NCBI RefSeq assembly: GCF_958979055.1
Contig: NC_084890.1
Coordinates: 29,557,116-29,621,115 of the forward strand
DNA from: Alnus glutinosa
Taxonomy: Eukaryota; Streptophyta; Magnoliopsida; Fagales; Betulaceae
DNA length: 64,000 nucleotides
Reading direction: 5' to 3'
Shown here: piece after piece, positions 21,537 through 32,989 of the stretch
Position numbering within the stretch: position 1 is the first letter of the stretch
Layout of the letters: every line of letters starts with the position of its first letter
Position numbers and translations under genes: made by a program
The notes under the pieces: model-generated
Told to the model about the DNA's origin: nothing
Databases searched by the model: none
What the model saw: the letters and a program-made list of their open reading frames with translations, nothing else

Positions 21537-23065
21537 ACACAAGTTCACCACTATAACATCCACAAATAAGGGGACCAAATGTGTGGTTACTATTATCGAA
21601 AAGCTTGTTCTTGTTCAATTATTTTAAGTCCTCTCAAGTAGAAAAATAGCATATGTTTGAGAGCTAGCAACCGCAGCCGCAGCCTAAGCCAATTCAGCTA
21701 TGTTCTTTCAATAATATATCAGCAAATGTAGGGTTAGAACTATAATATAGTGCTTAAACAAAAAACGATTACAAACGGTGAAGGATCAAAAATTAAGCAT
21801 AGAAGTTTAATTACTACCCATTAAAAGCCCTTACAACTATCAAACTATCCAATAATTCGTAAAGTGTAGTACGAGCAGTACATGATAATACTCTTTTTCA
21901 AGTCAATTGAACTACTACCACCAGGCATGATTTGACTTGGGACTGGACCAGTAAAACCTCCTGCGAAAGTGACAAAGGAAATAGATTACACTTTACAGAA
22001 ATTCCAGTTTACAAGGACATCAAGGCTTCATCAATATAAAGGGGTTTAACTTGGAAAGAATAGTTCACATTGGGTCATTTCCCACTTTTAAAATGAAAAT
22101 TTGAAATTGTAGCAGCTTTTATGACAGAAACAAGATACATAGCACCAATGAAGAATAAGGTTGGAGATATTGTACCCAAACAAAAAAACATGCTGCACAC
22201 ACAAACAGATATTCTATGCTTCGCATATCAATAAACATCAATCATTACAAACATGGAGGTAAATAGCAAACCACTTAAGTTTAAATTCCAACAGTTAGAA
22301 TTTTATAATGTCGGTTGCAAAACTTATGAATACCACAGTTGCAGAAAGGGTCATCCGCAGTTTCCCAAGTACATGAACTTCTCCAATAGAGAACTACCCT
22401 TTCAGAAACTGTCTTATGAGTTACCTACTACGCTAGCTACCATGTGTCCAGTACTTAAAAGTCCAAAAATTATATAGCAGCCCCAACTATTCTTTAATCC
22501 TTACTTATCTAGTTGGTGATTATCCATCTACAATTCGCTTACGAGGAATGATCCCAAGTGTTGCAACTAGACTGCTTTAGTTCTTTTCCTAGACGACAAT
22601 GTAATAAGATTGCTCTAATCTTTCAGCATCGACAGTGGACTCTTGTTTTCACAATGAAAGATGCAAGGTGTGCAAGTAGATGATTGTCTAGGACTAATGG
22701 ATGTTGTAACTTATGCTTCAAATAGAATGTATGTTCGAGGGGGTTAAGAGTATTTTTGCCTTTAGTTCCTTAAGACTTGTTGTGAGGCAATCTAAGTTTT
22801 CTCCTTGGTATCAAATTAACCCTACAAACATGATCAAGAAAAATTAGACTAAAAGCTCATGGTATCTGCCATATACAAAACCTCTGCTTTCTTTTTATCT
22901 CCAAGCTATTTCATTGCTTCATACCCAACTTATACTCAAATAAACAAACAGACAGGTAGCAGCAGCGTGAACTAATAGCAGCTAAACTTCAAATGCTCTG
23001 CTACTGGATGTTTTTTTCTCTCTTTTCTTCTCTTTTTGTTTCTTATATGGGGATACACGTACATG
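21537..23065. other. Intergenic, 1.5 kb, no feature supported
   Basis: Moderately AT-rich with no long exon, no repeat ends and no RNA gene that I can support. It may include old transposon or UTR remnants. Confidence 0.45.
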
Positions 23066-23406
23066 ACACACTCTAAGCTTGAGCATACCTGCTCTGTTAA
23101 TTTTCTTCCAAGTTCCAGAACAATTAGATGTTCTGAATCTTGTCATATGACCAACCACAAATATAAAAACATTTTCTTTTATTTTTTCTACATTTTTGAA
23201 TTACATGACCCTGTCATTGAAAAAAAAAAAAAAAACAGTAACTTATTGATGTCTTACCTTTCCCTGCTTGTTCGCAACTGAATCACTGTCCCAACCTGTG
23301 AAAGACAGTTAGCCCACGTGAGAGAATGCAGAATGGAAACACTAACACCAGAATGAAAATGGGCCAATTTGTAGTTGTTATCATAGAAATTGATTTTCGC
23401 ATAAGC
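23066..23406. repeat. 3' flank of F-box copy B, duplicated at 6753-7123
   Basis: Colinear with the DNA right of the Tat LTR. It contains the same cactctaagcttgagcat start and a poly(A) run at 23220-23235. Confidence 0.85.
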
Positions 23407-24642
23407 TTACATCTGTATCTTTCTTTTTCTCTTATTTTCTTTCGCCTTGAGCTTACTAACACAAGACGAAGCCGCTTGCACTCCCAAAACTCCATCTTTT
23501 ACATCTAGTAGAGCTAGGCTCTCCACATAAGTATCGAGATAAAGCCAGCTAGTTATCTCATAAATGTGAAGATTCCAGAATTGTTCGCTATTACGTTCGT
23601 AAGAACACAATCTTCCCTGCTCGTCCGTTATTAGAACTTCACCGTTCTTTGTAAAGCCTATCAGACCATATGAATATGATCCACACTCAAACTTAATATC
23701 GAACTGCTTAGTCCAAGATTCCGCTCTTCCATACTCTTTCATCACCCACACGGGCATATCATTATCCTCAATATCGTCCCCGTAGGGAATAAGAGCAAGC
23801 AACCCATCAACTACCGCCATTAAAAACTCCTTGCCTTCCTTACCTTGTAACCTTTTTGGCATAGCCATCTCACGAAACACCTCATCCTCCATATCGAACA
23901 ACACGATAAAATTGCGCTGGAAATCTGGAGTGCGAGCTGGCCAGTGGACTGCCCCATTAAAGAAAATATTACGTAACGAGGTTGGGCCGAAGGGTTCTAT
24001 AAATTCGTAGGGAGGACAGGGGGCCTTAAAAGAGCGCCATGCACCGGATCGGAGCGTATAAATCTCAACGAGAGAATGAGTGGTGCCTTCGACATATACA
24101 ACCCTCACCACTTTGTAATCGTCAGTCTTAGGGCAATACCCAAAGCCATGAATGTCGGTATCCAATCGCCGAAGGCCAATATTAGGGTGCGGAAAGGATA
24201 TGGCTTTTTGAATAGAAGGGTTGCAGAGAACGTATGAATCAAAACCTCTGGTGAGACAAAATAAGCCGTTCGACGAACCAATTACTTCCATGCAATCGCG
24301 TAAGCAACGTGATCCTATGAAATCTGATGGGTCTCTTGTGACAGCATGATCAAATCGTGGAATGAACAAACTCCTCTCTTGTATTTCTGGATCAAGGGAA
24401 AGCAGGTGGATGCTTATGGCAGGAGATCGGTCTTTCTTGAGTGGGTAGTCGAAATGGTGGAAAACAAGGTTGGATGGGTATTGGGGGTTGGAAAGAGCGC
24501 GGCTGAGGTGGGTGGCGATGAAATGGGGGCTGGAGATGAGAGAGCACCATGTCTTGGAAACGCTCCTGAATCTGATTATCGACTTCACGGGCAGTCGTGA
24601 GAGGATTTCGGCGATAACTTCATTTGGGAGACTGTTTGACAT
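23407..24642 (-). CDS. F-box/FBA-domain protein, copy B (intact, 411 aa)
   Basis: Single-exon gene. I place the start at 24642 (MSNSLPNEVIAEILSRLP), which sits at the head of the F-box as in related proteins; an in-frame ATG 96 bases further upstream gives an unlikely leader. Residues about 5-45 form the F-box that binds SKP1, and VKSIIRFRSVSKTWCSLI is diagnostic. The FBA type 1 region follows: CNPSIQKAISFP, FGYCPKTDDYKVVRV, LRSGAWRSF, FNGAVHWPA and IVLFDMEDEVFREM. The C-terminus is basic (KENKRKRK). Proteins of this kind, such as Arabidopsis CPR1/CPR30, are substrate-recognition subunits of SCF ubiquitin ligases in the cytosol or nucleus. The target cannot be deduced. Length is normal for the family and no damage is visible. 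Confidence 0.92.
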   Translation of the reverse strand: MSNSLPNEVIAEILSRLPVKSIIRFRSVSKTWCSLISSPHFIATHLSRALSNPQYPSNLVFHHFDYPLKKDRSPAISIHLLSLDPEIQERSLFIPRFDHAVTRDPSDFIGSRCLRDCMEVIGSSNGLFCLTRGFDSYVLCNPSIQKAISFPHPNIGLRRLDTDIHGFGYCPKTDDYKVVRVVYVEGTTHSLVEIYTLRSGAWRSFKAPCPPYEFIEPFGPTSLRNIFFNGAVHWPARTPDFQRNFIVLFDMEDEVFREMAMPKRLQGKEGKEFLMAVVDGLLALIPYGDDIEDNDMPVWVMKEYGRAESWTKQFDIKFECGSYSYGLIGFTKNGEVLITDEQGRLCSYERNSEQFWNLHIYEITSWLYLDTYVESLALLDVKDGVLGVQAASSCVSKLKAKENKRKRKIQM

Positions 24643-24910
24643 CGTGCTCCTTTTCTCCGGGGATTGAAGAGAACGAGGAAAAAACTTTTGAGAGAGAAAA
24701 GAGCTTTTTATATAATCAGTTGCAGAGCCTCTCAACACTGTCTTGGGTTCTTTTTTCGTTGAAAAAGATGAAGGAAAGAAGAGAACATGAAAAGGGAAAG
24801 AAGGGCAACTGTTTCACTCCATTCCCGCCCACGGTTTTACGTCTTTCCACGCATCACGCACGTCGCACGCTGTTCAAAGAAAGAATAAAAAATTTCCTTG
24901 GCCGTGCAGA
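24643..24910 (-). promoter_or_regulatory. 5' flank of F-box copy B
   Basis: Conserved with copy A for about 260 bp. A tataatc segment (about 24710-24716) lies roughly 70 bases upstream of the start codon and could be the TATA region. Similarity to copy A stops at about 24907. Confidence 0.45.
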
Positions 24911-24914
24911 TGAA

Positions 24915-25889
24915 GAATGACAATTCCTCTTGTCTTGTCCCACTTTTACAACCAGTTTTAGACGTCTGTCATTTCAACTTTACATATAAGTGAGTTTGAA
25001 TCCTTTATCATGCGAATTTGGATCTCTCCGGTTAGTAATTTTTTAGGTGTTGAATACGAATATTATTCAAATATATCGCGCGAATTACGAAGTTTGACTT
25101 TGTGAGATAAAATTTAAAAAAATTTCAAAAAATTAAATAAAATATGATTTATTTTTAAAAAAAGTTAAATATTATTCAACTTTATACAATTTTTTATACG
25201 AAACAAACACTCCATTATATTCCATAAAAATATGAATGTATATTTTTACCCTTAATAATATACTAATCGGAGAGGAAACGGAGAGGATCCTTGTTTTGGT
25301 ATTTATTTTTCATTAATGCTTCTCTACTGTTTATTAATGAAACTGTGTTCTTTAATGCTTCTGTACTGTACTGTTTTTTCTCTTAATTTCCTTGGAGGCC
25401 GTGGATTTCGTTTACCTCTTTTAGTGTTATAAATGTCAGAGTATATGTAAATTAATATGAAGCTGGAGATTTCATAAGAATGGTATTGTTTTTAATAAAG
25501 ATTTAATTATTTAGAATTTAGAAATTTAATGATATTGAATCATTTTAAATTAAAAAAAAATGATTAGAATTATATTTCATTAAACTCTATAATAGTATAA
25601 TTCACTCTAAAAAAAGAAATTTGATTAAAATTATATTAAATTATGCTAAGTTTTAAAATTTTAAGGAGTTTATTCATATTATTTATTTTGTTTTACTTTC
25701 ATTTGTAAGGATAATGACGTAGATATACCAATATAAATATTTTAAATACATATGTAAATATCTAAAAATATATACGAATATAAATATTTCAAATAAGAAA
25801 TAACTGTCGGTATCCACATATACATCCCTCCTCTTCCCGGTTACCAACACGGTTTTAGACGCTTATCATTTCAACTTTCTATATAATTA
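24915..25889 (+). repeat. F-box-flank repeat, unit 1
   Basis: Begins gaatgacaattcctcttgtc, contains aatgcttct, cttggaggccgtggatttcg and the block also seen at 17520, and ends near ggtcttttcatttcc. It is related to units at 25890, 27225 and 29765. Confidence 0.75.
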
Positions 25890-27215
25890 AATTTTTTTTT
25901 GGGTCTTTTCATTTCCAATGTAAAAAGGACAATAGAAATAATCATACAAGAGTCCTTTTTTTCGGGTAAGCGATGATAAATTTAAAAAAAAAAAAAAAAA
26001 AAATTACGTCCTTTTTCACATTTCCCATACAACCTTGAGGCTAGAGACCTCAAGAATGACAATTCATCTTGTATTGTCCCACTTTTAGACACCTCTCATT
26101 TTAACTTTTCGAGTAATTTCGAGTTTGTTTGACAAATGAATATAATTGTAGAATATTTATTTGGATAATATAAAGTATAAAAAGGTTTATAATTATTTTA
26201 TAGAAAAGTAAAAAAAAAAAATTATTTTGTAGTAAATTTTTTTATTTAAATAATAAAAAAAAATTATTGATGTGATAGAAAAAATTAAAAAAAAAAGATA
26301 ATATTTTTTATTTGACTTTCTTAAAAAAAGTAAAAAAAATGTGAGAGAGAGCAGGAGTTGTTTGCTAAATAAGCTCGAATTCTTTTTCATTTCCTGAGCC
26401 CAGTGCACCGCGTTCGTTTTAATGCTTCTCTACATTGTTTCTCTTAATTTTCTTGGAATCCGTGGATTTCTTTTACCTCTTTTAGGGAAATGTCAGAGTA
26501 TATTTGATTTAATATAAAGTTGGAGATTTGATAAGAATTGTATTTTTTATATATAAATATTTGATTATTTAAAATTTAGAGATTTGAATTGATATTAAAT
26601 TACTCTAAATTTTTTTAAAAAAAATTAGGATTATATTTTATTTAACTCTATAATTCACCCTAAATTAAAAAAAATGATTAGAATTATATTGAATCACTCT
26701 AAGTTTCAAAATTTTAAAGAATTTATTCCTATTATTTATTTTGTTTTGCATTTATTTCTAAGGATAATGATATTGTCTTTGTAAATTCCGATCTGTCTGC
26801 CGCATGGCTTCACAACTTTAAAAAATGTAGGTGAGCTCTTTGCTAGGATGATATTTTATTTGAGTAATTCTATAACAAAGATTCTAAAACTAGAGTCCTT
26901 CTTATATTTTTCTAAATGTAATGTGATTTTTAAAATAGTCATTGGATTTGAGATAATCATTATAAATTTTTGATTTAATAATGATTTTAAAGGCACGTGA
27001 CAATTTAATCGCACCTCAAAAGGAATTTAGATATATATTTCTCATTACTTTGTTGTTGGATTAATTGGACCTCGCCCAATATGTTGTAGCCGTGCTACAA
27101 ACAAAAAGTACAATACAATAAAAAATCTGGGAGCTTACTATCGAGAAAAATTATTTGGAAGTTTTATTTGCGAAATAGAATAATAATTAATAATAATAAT
27201 TTAAAAAAAAAATCC
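25890..27215 (+). repeat. F-box-flank repeat, unit 2
   Basis: Runs from ggtcttttcatttccaatg through a poly(A) run (25984-26002), gaatgacaattcatcttg, gagcccagtgcaccgcg, and gtgagctctttgctagg to the block ttggacctcgcccaatatg and gcgaaatagaataataatta. It is the most complete unit together with 29765-31200. Confidence 0.78.
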
Positions 27216-27224
27216 GTATTAAAT

Positions 27225-28190
27225 ATCGGTGTAATTTTCTATATTGAAATTAATTAGGATTATATTTCATCTAACTCTATATTTCACCTTAAATGAAGAA
27301 ATTTGATTATGATTATATTGAATACACTAAGTTTCAAAATTTTAAAGAATTTATTCATATTGTTTATTTTGTTTTGCATTCATGTATAACGATAATGACG
27401 TTGTCTTTGTGGATCCCGATCTATCTATTGTACGGCTTTACAACTTTAACAATCACGCTATAGTAGTTCAAAACCTATCTGCAAGCTTTCTTGAGAATTA
27501 GTCTACTAACTTGTTGTTTATGTTTTTGTTTTCTTTTTTTAAAATGTAGGTGAGCTCTTTGCTCAGATTATATTTTATCCGAGTACGTAATTCTATAACA
27601 AGTAATCTACAAATTATAGTCTTCCTTATGTCCTCTCAAATGTTACGTCGCTTTTAAAATAACCATTGAATTTGAAATAACCATAATTAAATTTTGGTCC
27701 AAATATAATTTTAAAGGTATGTGACATTTAAGAAGACTCTAATCCTCCTTATAGCATTACTCGTTTTATTTTGTTTGTAATGGAAGTAGGGTATCAATTG
27801 AAATTATATTTTTATATATATTTTTTTGATATTTTAAGGTTATGTTGTTATAAGTTTTAATTAAATCACACATTAAAAGGAATTTAAATATATTTTTATC
27901 ATTACTTTTTCAGCGGATTAATTGGACCTCGCCAAATATGTTGTAGCCCGTGCTACAAACAACAAGTACAATACAATAAAAAATGTGTTCTTAAGGGGTA
28001 GCTCAATCGGCTGGGGACTACGCTTTATAAGGTGGAAGTCACTAGTTTGAATTATCCTCTTCTCTTTTGTGTGAACATCTAAAAAAAAAAAAAAAATGCG
28101 GGAGATTACTATTAAAAAAAATTGTAATGAAATTTTATTTGCGAAATAGAATATAATTAATAATAATAATTAAAAAAAAATCATCCTTAC
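27225..28190 (+). repeat. F-box-flank repeat, unit 3 (carries a SINE)
   Basis: 5'-shortened copy. It contains gtgagctctttgctcag, ggacctcgccaaatatg, gtgctacaaac and the same end, gcgaaatagaatataatta. The SINE at 27988 interrupts it relative to units 2 and 4. Confidence 0.75.
27988..28096 (+). mobile_element. tRNA-derived SINE (about 110 bp)
   Basis: Contains an A-box-like ggtagctcaatcggctgggg and a B-box-like agtttgaatt, then a poly(A) tail (28081-28096). Comparison with repeat unit 2 shows it as a clean insertion. The flanks aaaaaatgtg (27978-27987) and aaaaaatgcg (28091-28100) are the probable target duplication. Confidence 0.8.
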
Positions 28191-28317
28191 TGAATTTAAC
28201 GCTTTTACCTAATTATGTTCTAATCATTTTACAATTTTACCCTTCTAAAGCGCTTTGTGGGGAGTTGAGTTTGTTTGTTTATTAGGCAACTCATCAAAAT
28301 AACTGAAGCTTTTATTT

Positions 28318-28490
28318 ATGAAAAATGATAGAAATACATCAATTTTACAATAAGTGTACAACAGCCCTCTCACATGGGATGGCCCCACATACTGTGGAGC
28401 CCACCCCTTGTGAGAAGGCTGTGTACAAGAAGGCTGTTGTACACTTGTTATAAAAGTGTTGTACGAGAATCAGTTCTCTTTATAAGGCAT
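28318..28490. mobile_element. Palindromic MITE, related to 18178 family
   Basis: Inverted repeat with tacaacagccctctcacatg on the left and gagaaggctg with tgttgtacacttgt on the right. It shares the acaac...ctcacatg...ggcccaca layout with the elements at 18178 and 18413 but is diverged. Confidence 0.65.
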
Positions 28491-28871
28491 CTATGATTCC
28501 ATTCACTTTGAGTAAAAATATCTGTACGATGACCATTTGTACACTTCGCCGTTGCTGACGCTGCGTTATTTATGGCAAATGATAAACTTTATGGTGCTTC
28601 CCGACTGCAAGTTCCCCCATGTAAAGAAGCTGTATACTAAGTATTGTTTTGGAATGACTTGATTTCTCCATCTTTGGCATCCCCAAGCTTATGTTCCAGA
28701 AGTAGTTATAACCAAATGTCTGCTGGATCCCCTGTTTGAACACTTTTCTTAGACACAACACTAATTTATTAATCAAAATCGTTTGTATCAAAATTTTTTA
28801 GGGATGCGGGCCAATTTTATCAGTATTACGTTAGACCCATTTTACTTATAAAAAAGAAAAAGAAAAAAAAA
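28491..28871. other. Intergenic, no feature supported
   Basis: A 73-codon minus-strand open frame (28791-28570) is present but resembles nothing I know, so I do not call it a gene. Confidence 0.4.
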
Positions 28872-29719
28872 AGATTAAATATATCTTTAATCCCTGAATT
28901 TTGACAACTTTCAATTCGCATCACAGACGTTACCTTAATTTTGAAAAAAAGACTAAATTGGTACCTCAGTCAAGTTTTTCTTCAAAAAACTAACTCCTCG
29001 TCACGTGTCACCCTCTGGAATTAATACGTGGCACTATATAAAAAAGTTAAAAATTAAAAAATTTTAAAAATTAATTAAATTTATATATATATTAAAAAAT
29101 TAATAAAATTTTGAAAAAATAAAAAACAAAACAAGGGGTGGCTCATAGGCCGGATTGTAGTGGCCGAACCACCGCCCCTCTCAAAAAAAAAAAAAAAAAA
29201 AAAAAATTATGATCGGTTTTGGCCTTTGGGGGATCACCCCCAAGGGCCACGAGGGTGGTTCGGCCACCTTCAATGGCCAAACCTTTTAAATCTTCCAAAA
29301 TTTTTATGGACGGTTTTGACCCTTAGGAGTGACCGAACCACTTCCGTGGCCCGGCCACCCCCAAGGGCCACGGAGGTGGTTCGACCACCACCAGACTTGG
29401 TGGTGGTTCGGCCACCCCAGACTGACCAAGCCAACCCCTTGTTTTTTTTTTCAATTTTTTTTTAAAAAAATTTCTTAATATATTTTTAATTTTATTATTT
29501 TTTTAATTAATTTTTAAAGATTTTTAATTTTTATATAGTGTCACGTGTCAACCTCAGAGGTTGACACATGGCAGACCGTTAGTTTTTGAACAGAAAATTT
29601 GACTGAGGTACTAATTTGATATTTTTTCTAAAATTGAAGTATCATTTATGATAAAAATCGAAACTCAGAAACTAAAAAATAAAATTGTCAAAATTAAGAG
29701 ACAAAAAAATATTTAACCC
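28872..29719. mobile_element. Long inverted-repeat element, GC-rich core (about 850 bp)
   Basis: Ends resemble (g)gttaaatat and pair over about 170 bp. Inner arms both carry cacgtgtca. The core is unusually GC-rich and full of ggccacc/ggtggcc motifs (29230-29440). Structure and core match the elements at 51495 and 58735. Target duplication is not clear here because of flanking poly(A)/poly(T). No coding capacity. Confidence 0.72.
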
Positions 29720-29764
29720 TAATTTTTTTATTTTTTTATTTTTTATTTTTTTATTTTTTTTTTA

Positions 29765-31200
29765 TTTTTTAGATCTTTTCATTTCCAATGTAAAAAGGAA
29801 GACAGAAATAAGAAGCGTCCCTTTTTTTTTTTCTTTTTTTTTTGGTAAAAAAAAAAAAAAATCTTTTCATTTCCAATGTAAAAAGGAAGATAGAAATAAC
29901 AAGCGTCCTTTTTTTTTGGGGTAAGCAATGATACATTTTTGTAAAAAAATTACGTCAATTTTCCCATTTCCCATACAACCTTGAGACCTCAAGAATGATA
30001 ATTCCTCTTGTCTTGTCCCACTTTTAGCCCACTGTCATTTCAACTTTTTGAGTAATTTCCTTTTCAATTCCCTTGAGCCCAGTGCACTGCGTTCGTTTTA
30101 ATGCTTCTCTACTATTGTTTCTCTTAATTTTCTTGGAGGCCGTGGATTTCTTTTACCTCCTTTAGGGTTATAAATGCCAGAGTATATTTGAATTAATATG
30201 AAGTCAGAGTTTTGATAAAAATTGTATTTTTTTTCATAAATATTTGATTATTTAAAATCTAGAGATTTGAATTATTTGATGATAGTGTATTAGTCTAAAT
30301 TTTTTTTTTTAAAAAAAATAAGGATTATATTTTATTTAACTCTATAATTCATTCTAAATTAAAAAAATTGATTATAATTATATTAAATCACTCTAAGTTT
30401 CAAAATTTTAAAGTATTTATTCATATTATTTATTTTGTTTTGCATTCATTTCCATGGATAATGATATTGTCTTTGTGAATTCTAATCTGTTTACGACTCT
30501 AAAAATTAGAGTCCTTATGTCCTTTTAAATGTCACATAATTTTTAAAATAGTTATTAAATTTGATATTATTATTATTAAATTTTGATATAATAATAATTT
30601 TAAAGGCACGTGACATTTGAAAGGACTCTAATCCTTCTTATAGTATAACTTGTTTTATTTTGTTTGTAATGAAAATTGGGTATCAATTGAAATTATGTTT
30701 TATATTTTAATTATATTTTAAGTTTCTTTTGTTATAATTTTTTGATTAAATCACGCCTCAAAAAGAATTTAAATATATATTTATCATTACTTTGTCAGCG
30801 TATTAACTGGACCTCACCCAATATGTTGTATCCCCTGCTACAAACAAGTATAATACAATAAAAAATGTGTCAGCTTAGTCCCTGTTTAATAACCCCCTCT
30901 CTTTTCTTTATGGGAGAATTTTTTTATTGAGTGAAAGTAAAAAGTGATTGATGCGACATAAAGTAGAAATAATTTATATGAAAAAATGAAAAAAAAATTA
31001 TATTATAGTGTATTTTTTTATTTAAATAAACAATTGTTGAAGCGATATAAAAAATAAAAAATGTTAAAAATGTTTTGAACTTTATGTTTTTTTGAAAGTG
31101 ATGAAAATAAGGGAAAGAAGAGGGAAAAGGGTTGTTAAACGGGCCTTACTTACCAGAAAAATTGTATGGAAGTTTTATCTGCGTAATAGAATTATAAAAT
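29765..31200 (+). repeat. F-box-flank repeat, unit 4
   Basis: Parallel to unit 2: tcttttcatttccaatgtaa (twice, 29774 and 29863), gaatgataattcctcttg, gagcccagtgcactgcg, cttggaggccgtggatttc, ggacctcacccaatatg, gctacaaac, and attgtatggaagttttatc at the end. An extra stretch with cccctctcttttctttatgg (about 30890) interrupts it. Confidence 0.75.
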
Positions 31201-31294
31201 GTTAAATTAAATATGTCGAAAAACATATACGAAAAAGAGAGCAGAAGAGAATCAGCAAAAATATAAAATAGACTACATTAATTAGAGAAATATC

Positions 31295-32426
31295 TAGTTT
31301 GCTAACGTTGTAAGTTTGTAACATTGTAAGGATTGCTCGTTTTCCAAACGCTCCGATCTCTCTCATCTATCCCATTCCCTGATATTTTTCCTGTGCAAAC
31401 CGCCATGTGTGCTTCCCTCCCCAACACCCATCTCTGTTTTCCTACCTTCTCCTTCCACCCCAACACGCACTCACACCTTCTCACCTTCCATCATCTATCA
31501 CTTCACCCATCTAGCTTCTTTATCATTTTCAAGGCCTTTAGAAATAAGACCTAAGCTCCATCTACCCATCTATCTAGCTTCTTTACAGTTTTTCAAGCCT
31601 TTGGAGATAAGGCATAAGCTCCATTTACCCACCTATCTTACTTGCTTTTTCCTTGTTTTTTCGTGACTTGAATCTATACATCGGCTGTTCTTGATCCTTT
31701 CCTCCACCTTCCACCAAGTTTTTTGTAATTTTTGGCAAGGGTTTTCGTTTCAATTTTTCGAATCTAGATCTGCACTCCTCCAACAACAATTACAAGACAC
31801 GCACCTCACCAACGGGTTCACCGGCATCTCCAGATTCCACCGACGGTTGTCGTTCCCTCCGCTGGCTTCTGCTCCCCCACGCGTGGCACACACGCTCCAG
31901 AGAGCTCTCTGCTCTCTTCGGCGTGTGGGTGCCATGGTTGCTCTCCCCGTTTTCCACCTCGACTGCTTCCGGTGTTTTTGGGCTTCGCTGGCGAATCCAG
32001 CTGCTGAGAGGCCTCCCCTTGGCGGTGCGTGGACTTCACGCGCCGTCATGGATGGCTCCCACTACTCCTTCTCCATCAACAGGACTTCTGCTGTATTTGC
32101 TGTTTTTGTATTTATTTGTTTGTTTTATTAGGCTTCTTTGTTGTCTCCCTTTCCCCCAGTTTACCCTTGTTTTGGTGTTAGAGTCCTTGTGACTCAATAC
32201 ACTTATGAAATCACCTTTAATGGTGACCCCGACTTTGTGGCATCAATGCCTCAAACCAAAGGGCCCGCATCTTCGAAAGCATCGCCCCTGTGTACTTTTA
32301 TTCATAGATTAAATTTTGAGTTATCCAAGCTCTCCTGTGTTTGTACTTTTAATTTTTTGTTGTCATCGTTTCTGATGTACTTAAAAAAATAATAATAATA
32401 AAAATTAGTAAAAATAAAAAATAAAA
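31295..32426 (+). mobile_element. Poly(A)-type retroinsertion, origin unknown (1.13 kb)
   Basis: Flanked by a perfect 14-bp duplication, attagagaaatatc at 31281-31294 and 32427-32440, and ending in an A-rich (aat)n/a tail (about 32384-32426). That is the signature of L1-mediated insertion. The content is CT-rich and GC-richer than its surroundings. A 146-codon open frame (31691-32131) has no recognisable domain. A local duplication (about 31510-31565 and 31572-31640, cttcaccc/ctagcttcttta) lies at the 5' end. It could be a processed pseudogene of a non-coding or unrecognised mRNA, or a non-autonomous LINE derivative. Confidence 0.75.
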
Positions 32427-32440
32427 ATTAGAGAAATATC

Positions 32441-32810
32441 CGTGAATCTGTGTAAGTATCCAAGACGCTTGCCATTTGTACAAAGAGTCCATCTGTTGTC
32501 AAGCTTATCTGTTCAACATTATTCGAAATAACTTGAGCTCACTAATGGCCATGCCGAGTTGGCTACGCAAGCTAGGGGATGCGCCTTCACGGCCAAACGA
32601 CGCCGTAGAGTTCCGCTTGATTGCTAATGGCGACACATACGTACGGTATAACTTACGCGTGTTCTCCATTTGTCTTCTCCTTCCTTTGTCGTTCCCACTA
32701 TGTCGGTAAACATTCATGCGGTTGTGGTGGTCGACAATCTAATTAATTTTCTATAATATGTTTTCATCAAATGGTTTATGTAAGTCAACTGCTGCCCTTT
32801 GACTGATCAG
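32441..32810. repeat. Receptor-kinase upstream DNA, copy also at 50540-50760
   Basis: Shares acggccaaacgacgccgtag, acatacggtataactt, cattcatg with ggttgtggtgg, and tgtaag...gtcaactgctgcc with 50540-50760. Together with 34930-35300 it is a duplicated flank of the receptor-kinase genes. Confidence 0.75.
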
Positions 32811-32989
32811 TTGTTCGTCTATCTATACTATTTAGACGAGATCCTTGCTCTATATATACTATTTAGACGTGAATCCTACGTAACGTTTTTTTTTTCTCTC
32901 TTCTTGCTGTTAGGTTCGACTTCTGATATGGCGCTTTGAAAACGACCAGCAATTATGCATTGTTTACTCTGCAAAATAATTTTGAGATA

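Noticed and set aside
22253..22477. 74-codon plus-strand frame
   Set aside because: No similarity to known proteins, no neighbouring exon; expected by chance.
24643..24738. Upstream in-frame ATG of the intact F-box gene
   Set aside because: It would add 32 residues unlike the family before the F-box, and copy A lacks an equivalent in-frame extension.
27988..28060. Possible functional tRNA gene
   Set aside because: A and B boxes are degenerate, no cloverleaf can be closed, and a poly(A) tail follows: a SINE.
28570..28791. 73-codon minus-strand frame
   Set aside because: No recognisable motif, no splice context and no paralogue in the window.
29160..29465. 101-codon frame in the GC-rich core
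   Set aside because: Starts in poly(A) (poly-Lys), made of ggccacc repeats; a composition artefact. The same holds for 51766-52314 and 59055-59252.
31691..32131. 146-codon open frame in the retroinsertion
   Set aside because: Low-complexity Ser/Phe/Pro composition, overlapped by equally long frames on the other strand, no domain; kept only as part of the insertion.
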